From: Hyphomicrobiales bacterium
Lineage (GTDB): Bacteria; Pseudomonadota; Alphaproteobacteria; Rhizobiales; Aestuariivirgaceae
DNA length: 64,000 nucleotides
Direction of reading: 5' to 3'
Assembly (NCBI GenBank): GCA_016185245.1
Contig: JACPNZ010000041.1
Location: 1 to 64,000, forward strand
Of this stretch, positions 55,173 to 64,000 are shown piece by piece. The number at the start of each line of letters is the position of its first letter. Within the stretch, counting starts at the first letter, position 1. The notes under the pieces are model-generated. The model was not told where the DNA came from and searched no databases. It saw nothing but the letters and a program-made list of their open reading frames with translations. The position numbers and the translations under genes are program-made.

Positions 55173-56374
55173 CCGCTGCCGCCATCCTGGTGGCGGGTGG
55201 TGGGCCCGCGGGCCTCGCGGCGGCCGCTTTGCTGGCGCTTGACGGTGCAAGGGTAACGCTGGTTACCGGCGGAGCGCCGGCAACGCCCGACCCGCGCACC
55301 GTGGCGATCATGCAGCCGCAGATGCGGCTTCTCGCCCATCTCGGCATTTGGACGCCAGACCTTCGGGTCCAGGTGGCACCGCTCAAGCGCCTGCGTCTGG
55401 TCGACGACACCGGTGCGCTGTTGCGCGCCCCGACCGTCACCTTCGATGCCGATGAAATTGCCGAAAGCGAGTTTGGCTGGAACCTGCCGCTCGCCCTGCT
55501 GGTGCCGGCCCTTGCGGCGCGGGCTCGCGATCTGGGTGTCACCATCATCGAGGCCGATGTGACGGCGGCTAAATGCTCCGACTCCGAGATCGAAGTCGAG
55601 ACCACGGCCGGCAGGTTTTCGGCAGCCCTCGCCATCGCCGCCGACGGACGCAAGTCGGTGCTTCGCGAGGCGGCGGCGATCCGCTGCGATAGCTGGAACT
55701 ACGACCAGGTGGCCATCGCCACCAGCTTCGATCACAGTGCCGCCCATCTCGGCATCTCGACCGAATATCACCGTGGCTCCGGTCCCTGCACCACCGTGCC
55801 GCTCTCCGGCAATCGCTCGAGCCTCGTTTGGATGGAGCGTCCGGCGCGGGTCGACGAACTGATGGCGCTCCCCGATGCCGCCCTTGCCGCTGAAATCCAG
55901 CTCGCCATCCATGGCGATCTGGGCCGCGTCTCCGGTATCGGTCCGCGCCGGGCCTTCGCCATGCAGGGGCTGATCGCCCAACAGTTCGCTCGAAATCGCA
56001 CCCTGCTGGTCGGCGAAGCGGGCCACGTGGTGCCGCCGATCGGTGCCCAGGGCCTCAACATGTCGCTGCGCGATGCGGCGGATGCTGCCGAACTGGTGGC
56101 CGGCGTGCCTGATCCCGGTGCGGCCGAGGTGCTCGCCGCCTATGACCGGCACCGGCGCCGCGACGTGGGCCCGCGCCAGCAGATGATCGACCTGATGAAC
56201 CGGTCCCTGCTTTCCGGCCTCATGCCGCTTGAAGTCGGTCGCGCCATCGCCCTCGAGATGATTTCCAGGTTCGGGCCGTTGCGGCGCTTTGTCATGCGCC
56301 AGGGGTTGGGACCCCAGACGCTACTACCCCGCGCCATGCGCGAAGCCGACAGTAGCCCCGCCCCGGTGGCATAG
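55169..56374 (+). CDS. UbiH/UbiF/VisC-family FAD monooxygenase
   Basis: A 401-residue flavoprotein hydroxylase. FAD motif AAILVAGGGPAGLAAAALLA near the N-terminus and the second nucleotide motif TLLVGEAGHVVPPIGAQGLN. This is the COQ6/UbiH family, which hydroxylates the ubiquinone ring or related aromatics; which position cannot be told from the sequence. Start ATG at 55169 overlaps the GST stop. Confidence 0.92.
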   Translation: MTAAAILVAGGGPAGLAAAALLALDGARVTLVTGGAPATPDPRTVAIMQPQMRLLAHLGIWTPDLRVQVAPLKRLRLVDDTGALLRAPTVTFDADEIAESEFGWNLPLALLVPALAARARDLGVTIIEADVTAAKCSDSEIEVETTAGRFSAALAIAADGRKSVLREAAAIRCDSWNYDQVAIATSFDHSAAHLGISTEYHRGSGPCTTVPLSGNRSSLVWMERPARVDELMALPDAALAAEIQLAIHGDLGRVSGIGPRRAFAMQGLIAQQFARNRTLLVGEAGHVVPPIGAQGLNMSLRDAADAAELVAGVPDPGAAEVLAAYDRHRRRDVGPRQQMIDLMNRSLLSGLMPLEVGRAIALEMISRFGPLRRFVMRQGLGPQTLLPRAMREADSSPAPVA

Positions 56375-56487
56375 ATCGCGGGAGCGTGCCCATCGCAATT
56401 AAGGTTATCGCCGCGTGTCAGCGGGAAGCCTTCACATTGCCGGGCCAACCTCTTGCCTTCCGGCCCCTGTCTTGGCAATCAGTAGGC

Positions 56488-56826
56488 ATGCCAAACCTTC
56501 CAGCCGCGAAATTCGCCATTGGCCAGTTGGTCAAGCACCGCCTGTTTCCGTTCCGCAGGGTCATCTTCGATGTCGACCCGATTTTCAACAACACCGAGGA
56601 ATGGTGGCAGTCGATCCCCGAGGAAGTGCGGCCGCGCAAGGACCAGCCGTTCTACCATCTGCTCGCCGAGAACGACGAGACCGAGTATGTGGCCTACGTG
56701 TCGGAGCAGAACCTCCTGGTCGACGAGACCGGCGAGCCGGTGCGCCATCCGCAGGTACGCGAATATTTCGAGAGCTTCGATCCGCGCCGCAAATCCTATC
56801 GCCCACGCGGGCGGCGCAGCCACTAG
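56488..56826 (+). CDS. hspQ: Heat shock protein HspQ
   Basis: A 112-residue HspQ family protein (AKFAIGQLVKHRLFPFRRVI, VDPIFNNTEEWWQSIPEEVR, PFYHLLAENDETEYVAYVSE). In enterobacteria HspQ binds hemimethylated oriC and is a Lon specificity factor. I start at the ATG at 56488 because the frame upstream lacks conserved residues. Convergent with glmS. Confidence 0.92.
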   Translation: MPNLPAAKFAIGQLVKHRLFPFRRVIFDVDPIFNNTEEWWQSIPEEVRPRKDQPFYHLLAENDETEYVAYVSEQNLLVDETGEPVRHPQVREYFESFDPRRKSYRPRGRRSH

Positions 56827-56838
56827 GCAGCCAGCGCC

Positions 56839-58665
56839 CTACTCCACCGTTACCGACTTGGCGAGGTTGCGCGGCTGGTCGACGTCGGTGCCGATGAATA
56901 CGGCGGCATGATAGGCGATGAGCTGCACCGGGATTGCATAGAGCAGCGGGCTGATGAAGGCATGGGCGGCCGGCACGCGGATGGTCTGGAAGCTTCGCGC
57001 CCCGTTGGCGGCCAGCCCCTGGTCGTCGGTCAACAGCACGATCTTGCCGCCGCGGGCTGCCACCTCCTCCATGTTCGACAGGGTCTTTTCGTAAAGCTCG
57101 TCGCGGGGGGCGATGACGATCACCGGCACGGTCTCGTCGATCAGCGCGATCGGCCCGTGCTTCAATTCGCCCGCCGCATAGCCTTCGGCGTGAATATAAG
57201 AAATTTCCTTGAGCTTAAGGGCGCCCTCGAGCGCTATCGGATAGTTGATGCCGCGGCCCAGATAGAGCACGTCGCGGGCGTGGGCGATTTCGCGGGCGAC
57301 CGCTCCGATGTGTTTTTCGTCCTTGAGGATCTCGGCCATATGGCGCGGCGCCTCGATTAGCGCGCCGACGAGCTCACGTTCCTTGTCGCGCGGCAGGAGG
57401 CCACGCGCCTTGGCGGCCATCAGCGCCAGGCAGGCAAGAGCGGTGAGCTGGCAGGTGAAGGCCTTGGTCGAGGCAACACCTATTTCCGGTCCGGCATAGG
57501 TGCGGAAGACGATTTCGCTTTCGCGGGCAATCGTCGATTCCGGCACGTTGACGATGGCCAGCGTGTGCTGGCCCTGCTGCTTGCAGTAGCGCAGGGCTGC
57601 CAGCGTATCCGCCGTCTCGCCCGATTGCGAGACGACAACCGCCAGACCGTTCTTCGGCAAGGGCGCCTCGCGGTAGCGAAACTCCGAGGCGATGTCGACA
57701 TCGGTCGGCAGCCTGGCCACCCGCTCGAACCAGTATTTGGCGGCAAGCCCGGCATAGGAGGCCGTGCCACAGGCGGTGATGGTGAGGCGGTCGAGGGTGG
57801 CGAAATCGAAGGGCAGTTTCTCCGGCAGCCTGATGCTGCGCTCGGAGAAATCGACATATTCGGCGAGCGTGTGGCCGACCACCTCGGGCTGTTCGGCGAT
57901 TTCCTTGGCCATGAAGTGGCGATGGTTGCCCTTGTCGACCAGCATGGAGGAGGCTTGCGAAAAACTCATCGGCCGAATCACCTGGCGATTCTCGGCATCG
58001 AAAATCTCCAGCGTCCGGTGGGTGAGCGCTACCCAGTCGCCGTCCTCGAGATAGGTGATGCGGTTGGTGAAGGGCGACAGCGCTATGGCATCGGAGCCCA
58101 GATACATTTCGCCCTCACCATGACCGACCGCCAGCGGCGGGCCGTTGCGGGCGCCGATCATCAGGTCGTTCTCGCCCTTGAACAGGATGGCAAGCGCAAA
58201 GGCGCCCTCGAGCCTTTTCAGCACATTGCGCACCGCCTCCCGGGGCGGCTTGCCGCGCGAACGCTCGCGGGCGATGAGCTGGGCCACCACTTCGGTATCG
58301 GTCTGGGTGGTGAAGGTGACGCCCTCCGCCACCAGCTCGTCCTTCAGGGTCCGGAAGTTCTCGATGATGCCGTTGTGCACCACCACCACGTCGCCCACCA
58401 CATGGGGATGGGCATTGGTTTCGGTCACCCCGCCATGGGTGGCCCAGCGGGTGTGGCCGATGCCGCTGGTGCCCTTGAGTGGTTCCACAGCGAGGCGCTC
58501 GGCCAGATTGCGCAGCTTGCCGACGGCGCGCCGCCGGCCGATCGTTCCGTTCTCCAACGTTGCCACGCCGGCTGAATCATAGCCGCGGTATTCGAGCCGC
58601 TTGAGCGCCTCGACGATGCCGCCCGCCACCGGTTCCTTGCCGAGAATGCCGACGATGCCACACAT
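56839..58665 (-). CDS. glmS: Glutamine-fructose-6-phosphate aminotransferase (isomerizing)
   Basis: A 608-residue enzyme making glucosamine 6-phosphate. The glutaminase nucleophile is C2 (MCGIVGILGKE), with GHTRWATHG and TDTEVVAQL. The sugar isomerase half has two SIS domains (ITACGTASYAGLAAKY, VSQSGETADTLAALR, LGRGINYPIALEGALKLKE). Ends in SVTVE as usual. It follows glmU by 12 bases; both feed UDP-N-acetylglucosamine for wall and LPS. Confidence 0.97.
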   Translation of the reverse strand: MCGIVGILGKEPVAGGIVEALKRLEYRGYDSAGVATLENGTIGRRRAVGKLRNLAERLAVEPLKGTSGIGHTRWATHGGVTETNAHPHVVGDVVVVHNGIIENFRTLKDELVAEGVTFTTQTDTEVVAQLIARERSRGKPPREAVRNVLKRLEGAFALAILFKGENDLMIGARNGPPLAVGHGEGEMYLGSDAIALSPFTNRITYLEDGDWVALTHRTLEIFDAENRQVIRPMSFSQASSMLVDKGNHRHFMAKEIAEQPEVVGHTLAEYVDFSERSIRLPEKLPFDFATLDRLTITACGTASYAGLAAKYWFERVARLPTDVDIASEFRYREAPLPKNGLAVVVSQSGETADTLAALRYCKQQGQHTLAIVNVPESTIARESEIVFRTYAGPEIGVASTKAFTCQLTALACLALMAAKARGLLPRDKERELVGALIEAPRHMAEILKDEKHIGAVAREIAHARDVLYLGRGINYPIALEGALKLKEISYIHAEGYAAGELKHGPIALIDETVPVIVIAPRDELYEKTLSNMEEVAARGGKIVLLTDDQGLAANGARSFQTIRVPAAHAFISPLLYAIPVQLIAYHAAVFIGTDVDQPRNLAKSVTVE

Positions 58666-58677
58666 CTTTTCGCTCCT

Positions 58678-60036
58678 TCAGGCCTTGGTCCTGGCCGCCT
58701 TGCGGGCCCGTTTCAATTGGCGATAGCGGGCAGCAGCCCCTTCGCGCACCACCTGTTCGGCCCGGGCAATGGCGAGTGCATCGGCGGGAATGTCCCGGGT
58801 GATGACGCTGCCGGCGGCGATGTTGACCCCGTCGCCCACCTTGACGGGAGCGACGAGCGCGGTGTTGGAACCCACGAACACATTGGCGCCGATATCGGTC
58901 GGATGCTTGTCGAAGCCGTCGTAATTGCAGGTGATGGTGCCGGCACCGATGTTGCTTTTCGCCCCCACCTTGGCATCGCCGATGTAGGAGAGGTGATTGA
59001 CCTTGGCGCCCTCGCCGATCATTGCCTTTTTCACCTCGACATAGTTGCCGACATGGGCGTTTGCACCGATCTCGGCGCCGGGCCTGAGCCTGGCAAAGGG
59101 GCCGATGCGGGCGCCCTCGGCAATCACCGCACCTTCGATATGGGAAAAACCCAGGATTTCGACGCCGGAGGCCACCCGCACGCCGGGGCCAAAGACCACA
59201 TGGGGTTCGATCAGTACGTCGGCGGCGATTTCCGTATCGGCGGAGAAATGGACGGTGGCGGGATCGGTGAGAGTTACGCCGGCAAGCATGTGCTTCAACC
59301 GGTAGCGTTCCTGGAAGGCGCGCTCGACGGCGGCCAGCTGCGCCCGGTCGTTGACGCCCATGACCTCGCTTTCGGGACATTGCGCCAATGCCGCCGGTTG
59401 GCCAGCAGCGGCGGCCAGATGAACGATGTCGGTCAAATAATATTCGCCCTTGGCATTGGCCTTGCCGAGGTTCGGCAGAAGGCGCCACAGCAAACCAGAA
59501 TCAATTGCAATAATGCCGGAATTACAGAGCTTTATGTTTCTTTCCGCAGGCGTTGCATCAAGCTCCTCGCGGATCACCACGATGTGGCGGGAGGCATCAG
59601 TGATGAGCCTGCCGTAGCCATGCGGGTTGTGGGCCTCGAAGCCGAGAACGGCGAGGCTTCCCGCCGCGGCCTGACGGGCACACAGATCTTTTAGCGTTTC
59701 CGGCCTGACCAGCGGCGCATCGCCATAGAGAACCAGGATCGTTCCGGAGAAGCCAGCCAGCCGGTCCTTGGCCATCATCACCGCGTGGCCGGTGCCGAGA
59801 CGCTGCTCCTGCACCACCGCTGCGGCGGCAGGAAATACGGCGCGGGCGGCATCGGCGACCGCATTCATCGCCGGACCCATCACCACCACGACACGCGCGG
59901 GATCGAGATCCCGTGCCGCCATCAGCACATGGTCGAAAAGCGAGCGTCCGGCCGCCCGGTGCAGGACCTTGGGCAGGTCCGAGCGCATCCTTGTACCCAT
60001 CCCCGCCGCCAGCACGACGATTGCGATATTGTTCAT
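58678..60036 (-). CDS. glmU: Bifunctional GlmU (uridyltransferase/acetyltransferase)
   Basis: A 452-residue enzyme. The N-terminal uridyltransferase has VLAAGMGTRMRSDLPKVLH and the C-terminal left-handed beta-helix carries repeats (HVGNYVEVKKAMIGEGAKVN, HLSYIGDAKVGAKSNIGAG) and IARAEQVVREG. I start at the ATG at 60036. It makes UDP-GlcNAc from GlcN-1-P. Upstream of glmS in one unit. Confidence 0.96.
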   Translation of the reverse strand: MNNIAIVVLAAGMGTRMRSDLPKVLHRAAGRSLFDHVLMAARDLDPARVVVVMGPAMNAVADAARAVFPAAAAVVQEQRLGTGHAVMMAKDRLAGFSGTILVLYGDAPLVRPETLKDLCARQAAAGSLAVLGFEAHNPHGYGRLITDASRHIVVIREELDATPAERNIKLCNSGIIAIDSGLLWRLLPNLGKANAKGEYYLTDIVHLAAAAGQPAALAQCPESEVMGVNDRAQLAAVERAFQERYRLKHMLAGVTLTDPATVHFSADTEIAADVLIEPHVVFGPGVRVASGVEILGFSHIEGAVIAEGARIGPFARLRPGAEIGANAHVGNYVEVKKAMIGEGAKVNHLSYIGDAKVGAKSNIGAGTITCNYDGFDKHPTDIGANVFVGSNTALVAPVKVGDGVNIAAGSVITRDIPADALAIARAEQVVREGAAARYRQLKRARKAARTKA

Positions 60037-60143
60037 GGTTACTGCTTCATTACGGCAAATCCCCGCCATGCGAAGCATGGAACGGACCAGCGGGGCGATA
60101 ATGTGGCGGCAGCGTTAACCCCTGGTTTCCGACTGTGGCGCTA

Positions 60144-60172
60144 TTGACCCCACTTGCCCCCACCCCTATGGT
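60144..60172 (+). promoter_or_regulatory. Sigma70-type promoter of tRNA-Lys
   Basis: TTGACC (60144-60149) and TATGGT (60167-60172) have a perfect 17-base spacer and would start transcription about 28 bases before the tRNA 5' end. A GC-rich hairpin (CACCGCCCTTTCGGCGGCG at about 60186-60204) lies in the leader. Confidence 0.6.
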
Positions 60173-60206
60173 CCGGCCGCAATTTCCACCGCCCTTTCGG
60201 CGGCGT

Positions 60207-60281
60207 GGGCCCGTAGCTCAGTGGTAGAGCATCTGACTTTTAATCAGAGGGTCGCGGGTTCGATCCCCGCCGGGCTCACCA
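60207..60281 (+). tRNA. tRNA-Lys (anticodon UUU)
   Basis: A 75-base tRNA. The acceptor stem GGGCCCG pairs with CGGGCTC (one G-U) and the CCA end is encoded. D-arm TAGCTCAGTGGTAGAGC, anticodon loop CTTTTAA between TCTGA and TCAGA giving TTT, and T-arm GCGGGTTCGATCCCCGC. It marks the start of the accessory cluster at the right end. Confidence 0.97.
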
Positions 60282-60411
60282 GGGATTTCAAAGCGCCGCC
60301 AATTCCTGCTCAGTTCGCCACCCCGTCTTTGGGAGGACCATGGTGTTATTCGCCCAAGTTCCGTTGCTGGCCGCCGCTCGATCACTGGGACCGCCCGGCC
60401 GATCCTCGCGT

Positions 60412-61167
60412 TCAGGCCTCGGGCGGCCGGTCCATCAATATGCGACGCATGCGGGCCAGGATGAGGTCGCGGCCCTTGCTGCCGAGGCTGGCGGAGGCCT
60501 GCGGCGCATCGCGGACATACCACTCCCGCGAAGAAAATTTCGCCATATCCACGGCTTCCGGGCACAGCGCCAGCATCAGCGAGGTCTCGCCCTTCCCGGC
60601 ATGGTCGAAAGGATACTGCGCGATGATCTCCGGGCTCATCAGCGGGTGGACCTTGATCCAGTTGAAGGGATCGCCGCCCTTGGCCTGTTGGGCATAATAG
60701 TCCGCCATCCCTTCGCTGCCCCACCAGCCTTCGCCGCGCTCGCGCTCGAGAAAGCCGAAGATCGCCTGACGCCCGGCGAACCGGAAGGCGAGGTCGGTCG
60801 GCATGCCGGCGGCAAAATTTTCCGTCTGATGATGAATGAAAGCATGAATGTTGCGAAATCCCACGCGCAGCAGGCCATTGAACATGTCCTTGGCTAGCGG
60901 CAGCAGGTTTTCGGCATCGACATGGACCGAACCCTTGCCTTCCGGTGCCTCGACGACATAGCTGCTGGCGCCATAGTAGAAGGCCGGCAGGATCACCAGC
61001 TGGGTTTCAGCCTCGATGAGTTCCAGGCACTTGACCACCGCCAGGGTGTCCATGCCGACCGCCATGTGTTCGCCATGGTATTCGAGAACGCCGAGCGGCA
61101 GGACGACCGGCCAATTCTCCGCTATGGCGCTGCGAATCTGCTGCGGCAACATCATTTCATAGCGCAT
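60412..61167 (-). CDS. Creatininase-family amidohydrolase
   Basis: A 251-residue metal hydrolase of the creatininase fold. The metal ligands are in E29-Y-H31-G-E-H34 and D40 ([15 protein letters not shown]), with the same spacing as creatininase E34/H36/D45. Family members act on creatinine, formamide-like or sugar-derived amides; the substrate here is not known. It faces the ABC gene across 84 bases and ends 130 bases from tRNA-Lys. The ATG at 61167 has GAGGGGC before it. Confidence 0.85.
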   Translation of the reverse strand: MRYEMMLPQQIRSAIAENWPVVLPLGVLEYHGEHMAVGMDTLAVVKCLELIEAETQLVILPAFYYGASSYVVEAPEGKGSVHVDAENLLPLAKDMFNGLLRVGFRNIHAFIHHQTENFAAGMPTDLAFRFAGRQAIFGFLERERGEGWWGSEGMADYYAQQAKGGDPFNWIKVHPLMSPEIIAQYPFDHAGKGETSLMLALCPEAVDMAKFSSREWYVRDAPQASASLGSKGRDLILARMRRILMDRPPEA

Positions 61168-61251
61168 TGTGCCCCTCTCGACCGCCGGCCGACGATGCAA
61201 TATCATCCCACAATCGGGCAACTATCAAAAGGCCCATGGGGAAGCAGGGAC

Positions 61252-62316
61252 ATGGCCTCAGTCGGAGTCGTCGATGCGCGCAAATCCTATGGCACGCAGG
61301 AAGTCATTCATGGCGTGTCGATCGGCATCGATGATGGCGAGTTCGTCATTCTCGTCGGCCCTTCCGGCTGCGGCAAGTCGACCCTGCTGCGGATGATCGC
61401 CGGCCTGGAGCCGATCACCTCGGGCCAAATCAAGATCGGCGAGAAGGTGGTCAATCACCTGCCGCCGAAGGACCGCGATATCGCCATGGTGTTTCAGACC
61501 TATGCGCTCTATCCGCACAAAACGGTGGCGCAGAACATGGGCTTCGCCCTCATGCTGCGCGGCACCCCCAAAACCGAGATCGATATAAGGGTGAAGCGCG
61601 CCGCCGAAATCCTCGATCTGATGCCCTATCTTTCGCGCTATCCCCGCCAGTTGTCCGGCGGCCAGCGCCAGAGGGTCGCCATGGGCCGGGCGATCGTGCG
61701 CGACCCCGCCGTGTTCCTGTTCGACGAGCCGCTGTCCAATCTCGATGCCAAGCTCCGGGTGCAGATGCGGGCCGAGATCAAGGAGCTACATCAGCGACTG
61801 AAGACCACTACTATCTACGTGACCCACGATCAAGTGGAAGCCATGACCATGGCCGACCGCATCGTCGTCATGCGCGACGGCGTGGTCGAGCAAACCGGTT
61901 CGCCGCTCGACCTCTATGATCGACCTGCCAATATTTTCGTGGCCGGCTTCATCGGCTCGCCTTCGATGAACCTGATCAAGGGCTCGATCCGCGGCGGCAC
62001 CAGGCCGGGCTTTGTCACCGAGGACGGTGTATTTCTGGCGCTGGCCAAGGCGCCGGCGGCGTCTGAGGGCAGGCCGGCGATCTATGGCATCCGGCCTGAG
62101 CATTTTTCCCTAGGTAGAGGGGGTATCGATGCCGATGTCGTGGTGATCGAACCGACCGGATCGGAAACCCAGGTCTTCGCCCGGCTCGGCAAGCAGAAAC
62201 TGGTGGGTGTGTTCCGCGAACGCATCGCGACGCGGCCGGGAGACAAGCTTCCGCTGCTACCCAACCCGGAACTCGCCCATCTTTTCGACGAGAACACCGG
62301 GCTGCGCCTGAACTGA
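61252..62316 (+). CDS. ABC transporter ATP-binding protein (UgpC/MsmK sugar type)
   Basis: A 354-residue ATPase. Walker A is GPSGCGKST (36-44), signature [15 protein letters not shown], Walker [16 protein letters not shown]-loop [12 protein letters not shown]-terminal TOBE/MOP-type domain ([12 protein letters not shown]) marks the subfamily that powers carbohydrate importers. The permease and binding-protein genes are not in the window. I start at the ATG at 61252 within a longer frame. It is followed 17 bases later by the broken BtpA/SgcQ gene. Confidence 0.94.
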   Translation: MASVGVVDARKSYGTQEVIHGVSIGIDDGEFVILVGPSGCGKSTLLRMIAGLEPITSGQIKIGEKVVNHLPPKDRDIAMVFQTYALYPHKTVAQNMGFALMLRGTPKTEIDIRVKRAAEILDLMPYLSRYPRQLSGGQRQRVAMGRAIVRDPAVFLFDEPLSNLDAKLRVQMRAEIKELHQRLKTTTIYVTHDQVEAMTMADRIVVMRDGVVEQTGSPLDLYDRPANIFVAGFIGSPSMNLIKGSIRGGTRPGFVTEDGVFLALAKAPAASEGRPAIYGIRPEHFSLGRGGIDADVVVIEPTGSETQVFARLGKQKLVGVFRERIATRPGDKLPLLPNPELAHLFDENTGLRLN

Positions 62317-62333
62317 CTGGAGTGCCACAACCG

Positions 62334-63145
62334 ATGACGACAAAATTCAGGGCGGTGTTCGACACCAGGAAGTCGGTGATCGCGATGGTTCACTTCGGCG
62401 CCCTGCCCGGCTCGCCGCTTCATGATGCAATGGCAGATGTCGGCGGGATCGTCGAAGCCGCCCGCAAGGGTCTACTGGCCCTCCAGACCGCCGGTTTCGA
62501 TGCGGTGATGTTCGGCAACGAAAACACCGGCCCTATGAATTCGCCGTCGATGCCGCGTCGACCGCCACCATGGCTCATGCTATCGGCGCACTCCGTTCCG
62601 AGATCACTGTGCCATTCGGTGTCAATGTTCTGTGGGATGCCAAAAGTTCCATGGCGTTCGCGGTGGCCACCGGTGTTTCATTCGTGCGCGAAATCATGAC
62701 CGGCACCTATGCCTCCGACATGGGTTTGTGGAACCCGGATGCCGGGGCGGCCTTGCGCTATGGCGACCGGCTCGGGCGCAGCGACGTGGCGGTGCTTTAC
62801 AATATCAGCGCCGAATTCACCCATTCGCTGGACCGCCGCAGCCTCGCCGACCGAGCCCGCAGCGCGGCGTTCTCAAGCATCCCCGGCGCCATTCTGGTTT
62901 CCGGCACAATCACCGGCGAGGCCGCAGCGATGTCGGATCTCGAGGAGGTCAAGAAAGCCCTTCCCGACACGCCGGTCTTGGCCAACACCGGTGTCACGCA
63001 TGCCACCGTCGCCGATACGCTGAAGATCGCCGATGGGGTGATCGTCGGCTCGCCACTCAAGTACGACGGCCACACCTGGAAAGCCGTCGATCCCGATCGG
63101 GCCGCCGAGTTCATGCGGATCGTCAGAAAGGCGCACAAGGACTGA
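62334..63145 (+). pseudogene. BtpA/SgcQ family protein, broken by a one-base deletion
   Basis: Two frames together encode one protein. The first part (FRAVFDTRKSVIAMVHFGAL, ...GFDAVMFGNEN) ends the recognisable sequence at about 62525; the second continues in another frame from there (RPYEFAVDAASTATMAHAIG, ITVPFGVNVLWDAKSSMAFA, LANTGVTHATVADTL) to 63145. Restoring a G after AAC at 62525 would give the family sequence GNENDRPY. The family is a TIM-barrel related to SgcQ/BtpA. Sequencing error or real inactivation cannot be told apart here. An ATG at 62334 is 11 bases after GGAG. Confidence 0.85.
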
Positions 63146-63149
63146 TCTT

Positions 63150-64000
63150 ATGGCACAAGCAAAGGCCGAACTTGCAGCGCTGGCAAAGCGATTGGGCACG
63201 GTGACTGCCGAGCTCATGCTCATTCCCGGCCTGAGCGGCCATGAGGACCGAGTGCGCCGGGCCATCGCACGATTGCTCGCCAAGCTCGGAATTACCGCAC
63301 GATCTGACCGGCTCGGCAATCTGATCGCAACACTCGACGGCGATCCGAAACTGCCCAGCGTCATGCTGTTTGCCCACATGGACCAGCTTGGATTTATCGT
63401 CCGCAAGATCGAGGCGAACGGTCTGGTCCGCGTCGAGCGGTTGGGCGGCGTGCCGGAACGGGCGCTGGCGTCACAGGCCGTGCTGCTTTGCGTCGGGGAA
63501 GGCAAAGACATCCCCGGCCTCATCGCCAACAAGAGCCACCATGCGACGATGCCTGACGAGAAATACAAGGTGTTGCCGTATCAGGAGATCGCCATCGACG
63601 CAGGATTCGCCAGCGCGGCGGAGGTTGTGGCGGCAGGCATTGATATCGGAACCCCGGTGGTCTATCGGCCGAGCGTGACACCTCTTGGCGGGGGCCGCCT
63701 GGCCGGCACGTCGATCGACGATCGCGCCGCCTGTGCGGCGATGATCGAAGTGGCCGCCGCGCTCGGCAAGGACAAGCGACGGCCGACGACGCATCTGGTG
63801 TTCTCGGTTCTCGAGGAATTCAATCTGCAAGGGGCGGTGACGGCCGCCCGGGCGCTTGCACCCGATATCGCCATTCAGCTCGATCTCATTCTGGCAACCG
63901 ACACGCCCGACATGGCCGCCCGCGGCGACGTGCGCCTGGGAGGCGGCCCCGCCATGAGCCTCTACAGCTTTCATGGCCGCGGCACTTTGAACGGAACCAT
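63150..64000 (+). CDS. M42 family metallo-aminopeptidase (partial, runs off window)
   Basis: At least 283 residues, no stop inside the window. The start ATG at 63150 is 5 bases after the BtpA/SgcQ stop. Dinuclear zinc ligands of the M42 family appear: His in MLFAHMDQLGF, Asp in GTSIDDRAACAAMIE, the Glu pair in VFSVLEEFNLQG, and Asp in LATDTPDMA. E. coli SgcX is an M42-type protein next to SgcQ in the sgc locus, so this gene and the one upstream resemble that pair. Substrate could be a peptide or glycan-derived molecule. Confidence 0.88.
   Translation, partial: MAQAKAELAALAKRLGTVTAELMLIPGLSGHEDRVRRAIARLLAKLGITARSDRLGNLIATLDGDPKLPSVMLFAHMDQLGFIVRKIEANGLVRVERLGGVPERALASQAVLLCVGEGKDIPGLIANKSHHATMPDEKYKVLPYQEIAIDAGFASAAEVVAAGIDIGTPVVYRPSVTPLGGGRLAGTSIDDRAACAAMIEVAAALGKDKRRPTTHLVFSVLEEFNLQGAVTAARALAPDIAIQLDLILATDTPDMAARGDVRLGGGPAMSLYSFHGRGTLNGT

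Noticed and set aside
62570-63145. A separate 191-residue gene starting at 62570
   Set aside because: Its N-terminus continues the sequence of the preceding frame exactly where the BtpA/SgcQ family predicts, so it is the second half of a frameshifted gene and not an independent one.

Overview
The window is high-GC (roughly 60-65 percent by eye), densely packed chromosomal DNA of an alphaproteobacterium, almost certainly a member of the Hyphomicrobiales (Rhizobiales). The evidence is gene order: mazG-hflX-hfq-ntrX-ntrY-ntrC-ntrB-dusB-ispDF-cinA-COQ10/RatA-lipA-lpd-SGNH-pdhC-pdhB-pdhA-ftsB, then kdsA-pyrG-secG-tpiA-ppiD-trpEGDC-moaC-moeA-lexA. This is close to the order I recall from Sinorhizobium and Brucella chromosomes. 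A fused IspDF, a lipoyl domain on the E1 beta subunit and NtrY/NtrX also fit. I cannot name the species.

Region by region. 1-2011: the edge of an integrated element, with the tail of an IS3-family transposase, a small unknown gene and a P4-type tyrosine integrase next to tRNA-Ser(UGA). 2012-5180: accessory and envelope genes (class II aldolase, DUF2147 protein, Sel1-repeat protein, RlpA). 5181-5380: a cluster of three hairpins, part of which recurs at about 14,050. 5381-12331: dacA-tmk-holB-metG-tatD-MBL chain with overlapping or near-abutting genes, then mazG. 12343-21402: hflX/hfq and the two nitrogen two-component systems (NtrBC, NtrYX) with dusB. 21494-23163: ispDF-cinA, divergent from dusB. 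23142-32722 (minus strand): COQ10-like protein, lipoyl synthase, three tandem GlsB-type small membrane proteins, and the pyruvate dehydrogenase genes with ftsB upstream.

32846-38698 is the most individual block. It holds an Rrf2 regulator, a small membrane protein, a CDF metal transporter with a zinc-ribbon protein behind a MerR-type promoter, and a large exported WD40-caspase fusion. This block lies where I would expect eno between kdsA and ftsB; no enolase gene is visible. 38780-46056 (minus) is envelope and central metabolism (kdsA, thioesterase, MscS-like channel, pyrG, secG, an ATC-hydrolase-like protein, tpiA). 46175-54475 (plus) carries ppiD, the trp cluster, molybdenum cofactor genes and lexA. 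54558-60036 carries a GST, a UbiH-type hydroxylase, hspQ, glmS and glmU.

The right end begins at tRNA-Lys(UUU) and is accessory: a creatininase-family hydrolase facing an ABC-sugar ATPase, a BtpA/SgcQ-family gene broken by a one-base deletion, and an M42 peptidase that runs off the window. The BtpA/SgcQ plus M42 pairing resembles the enterobacterial sgc locus. The features I rate most worth follow-up are the palindromic repeats read in frame through the flexible linkers of both PdhB and PdhC, the MerR-type promoter with no merR gene nearby, the WD40-caspase protein, and the sgc-like cluster with its frameshift.
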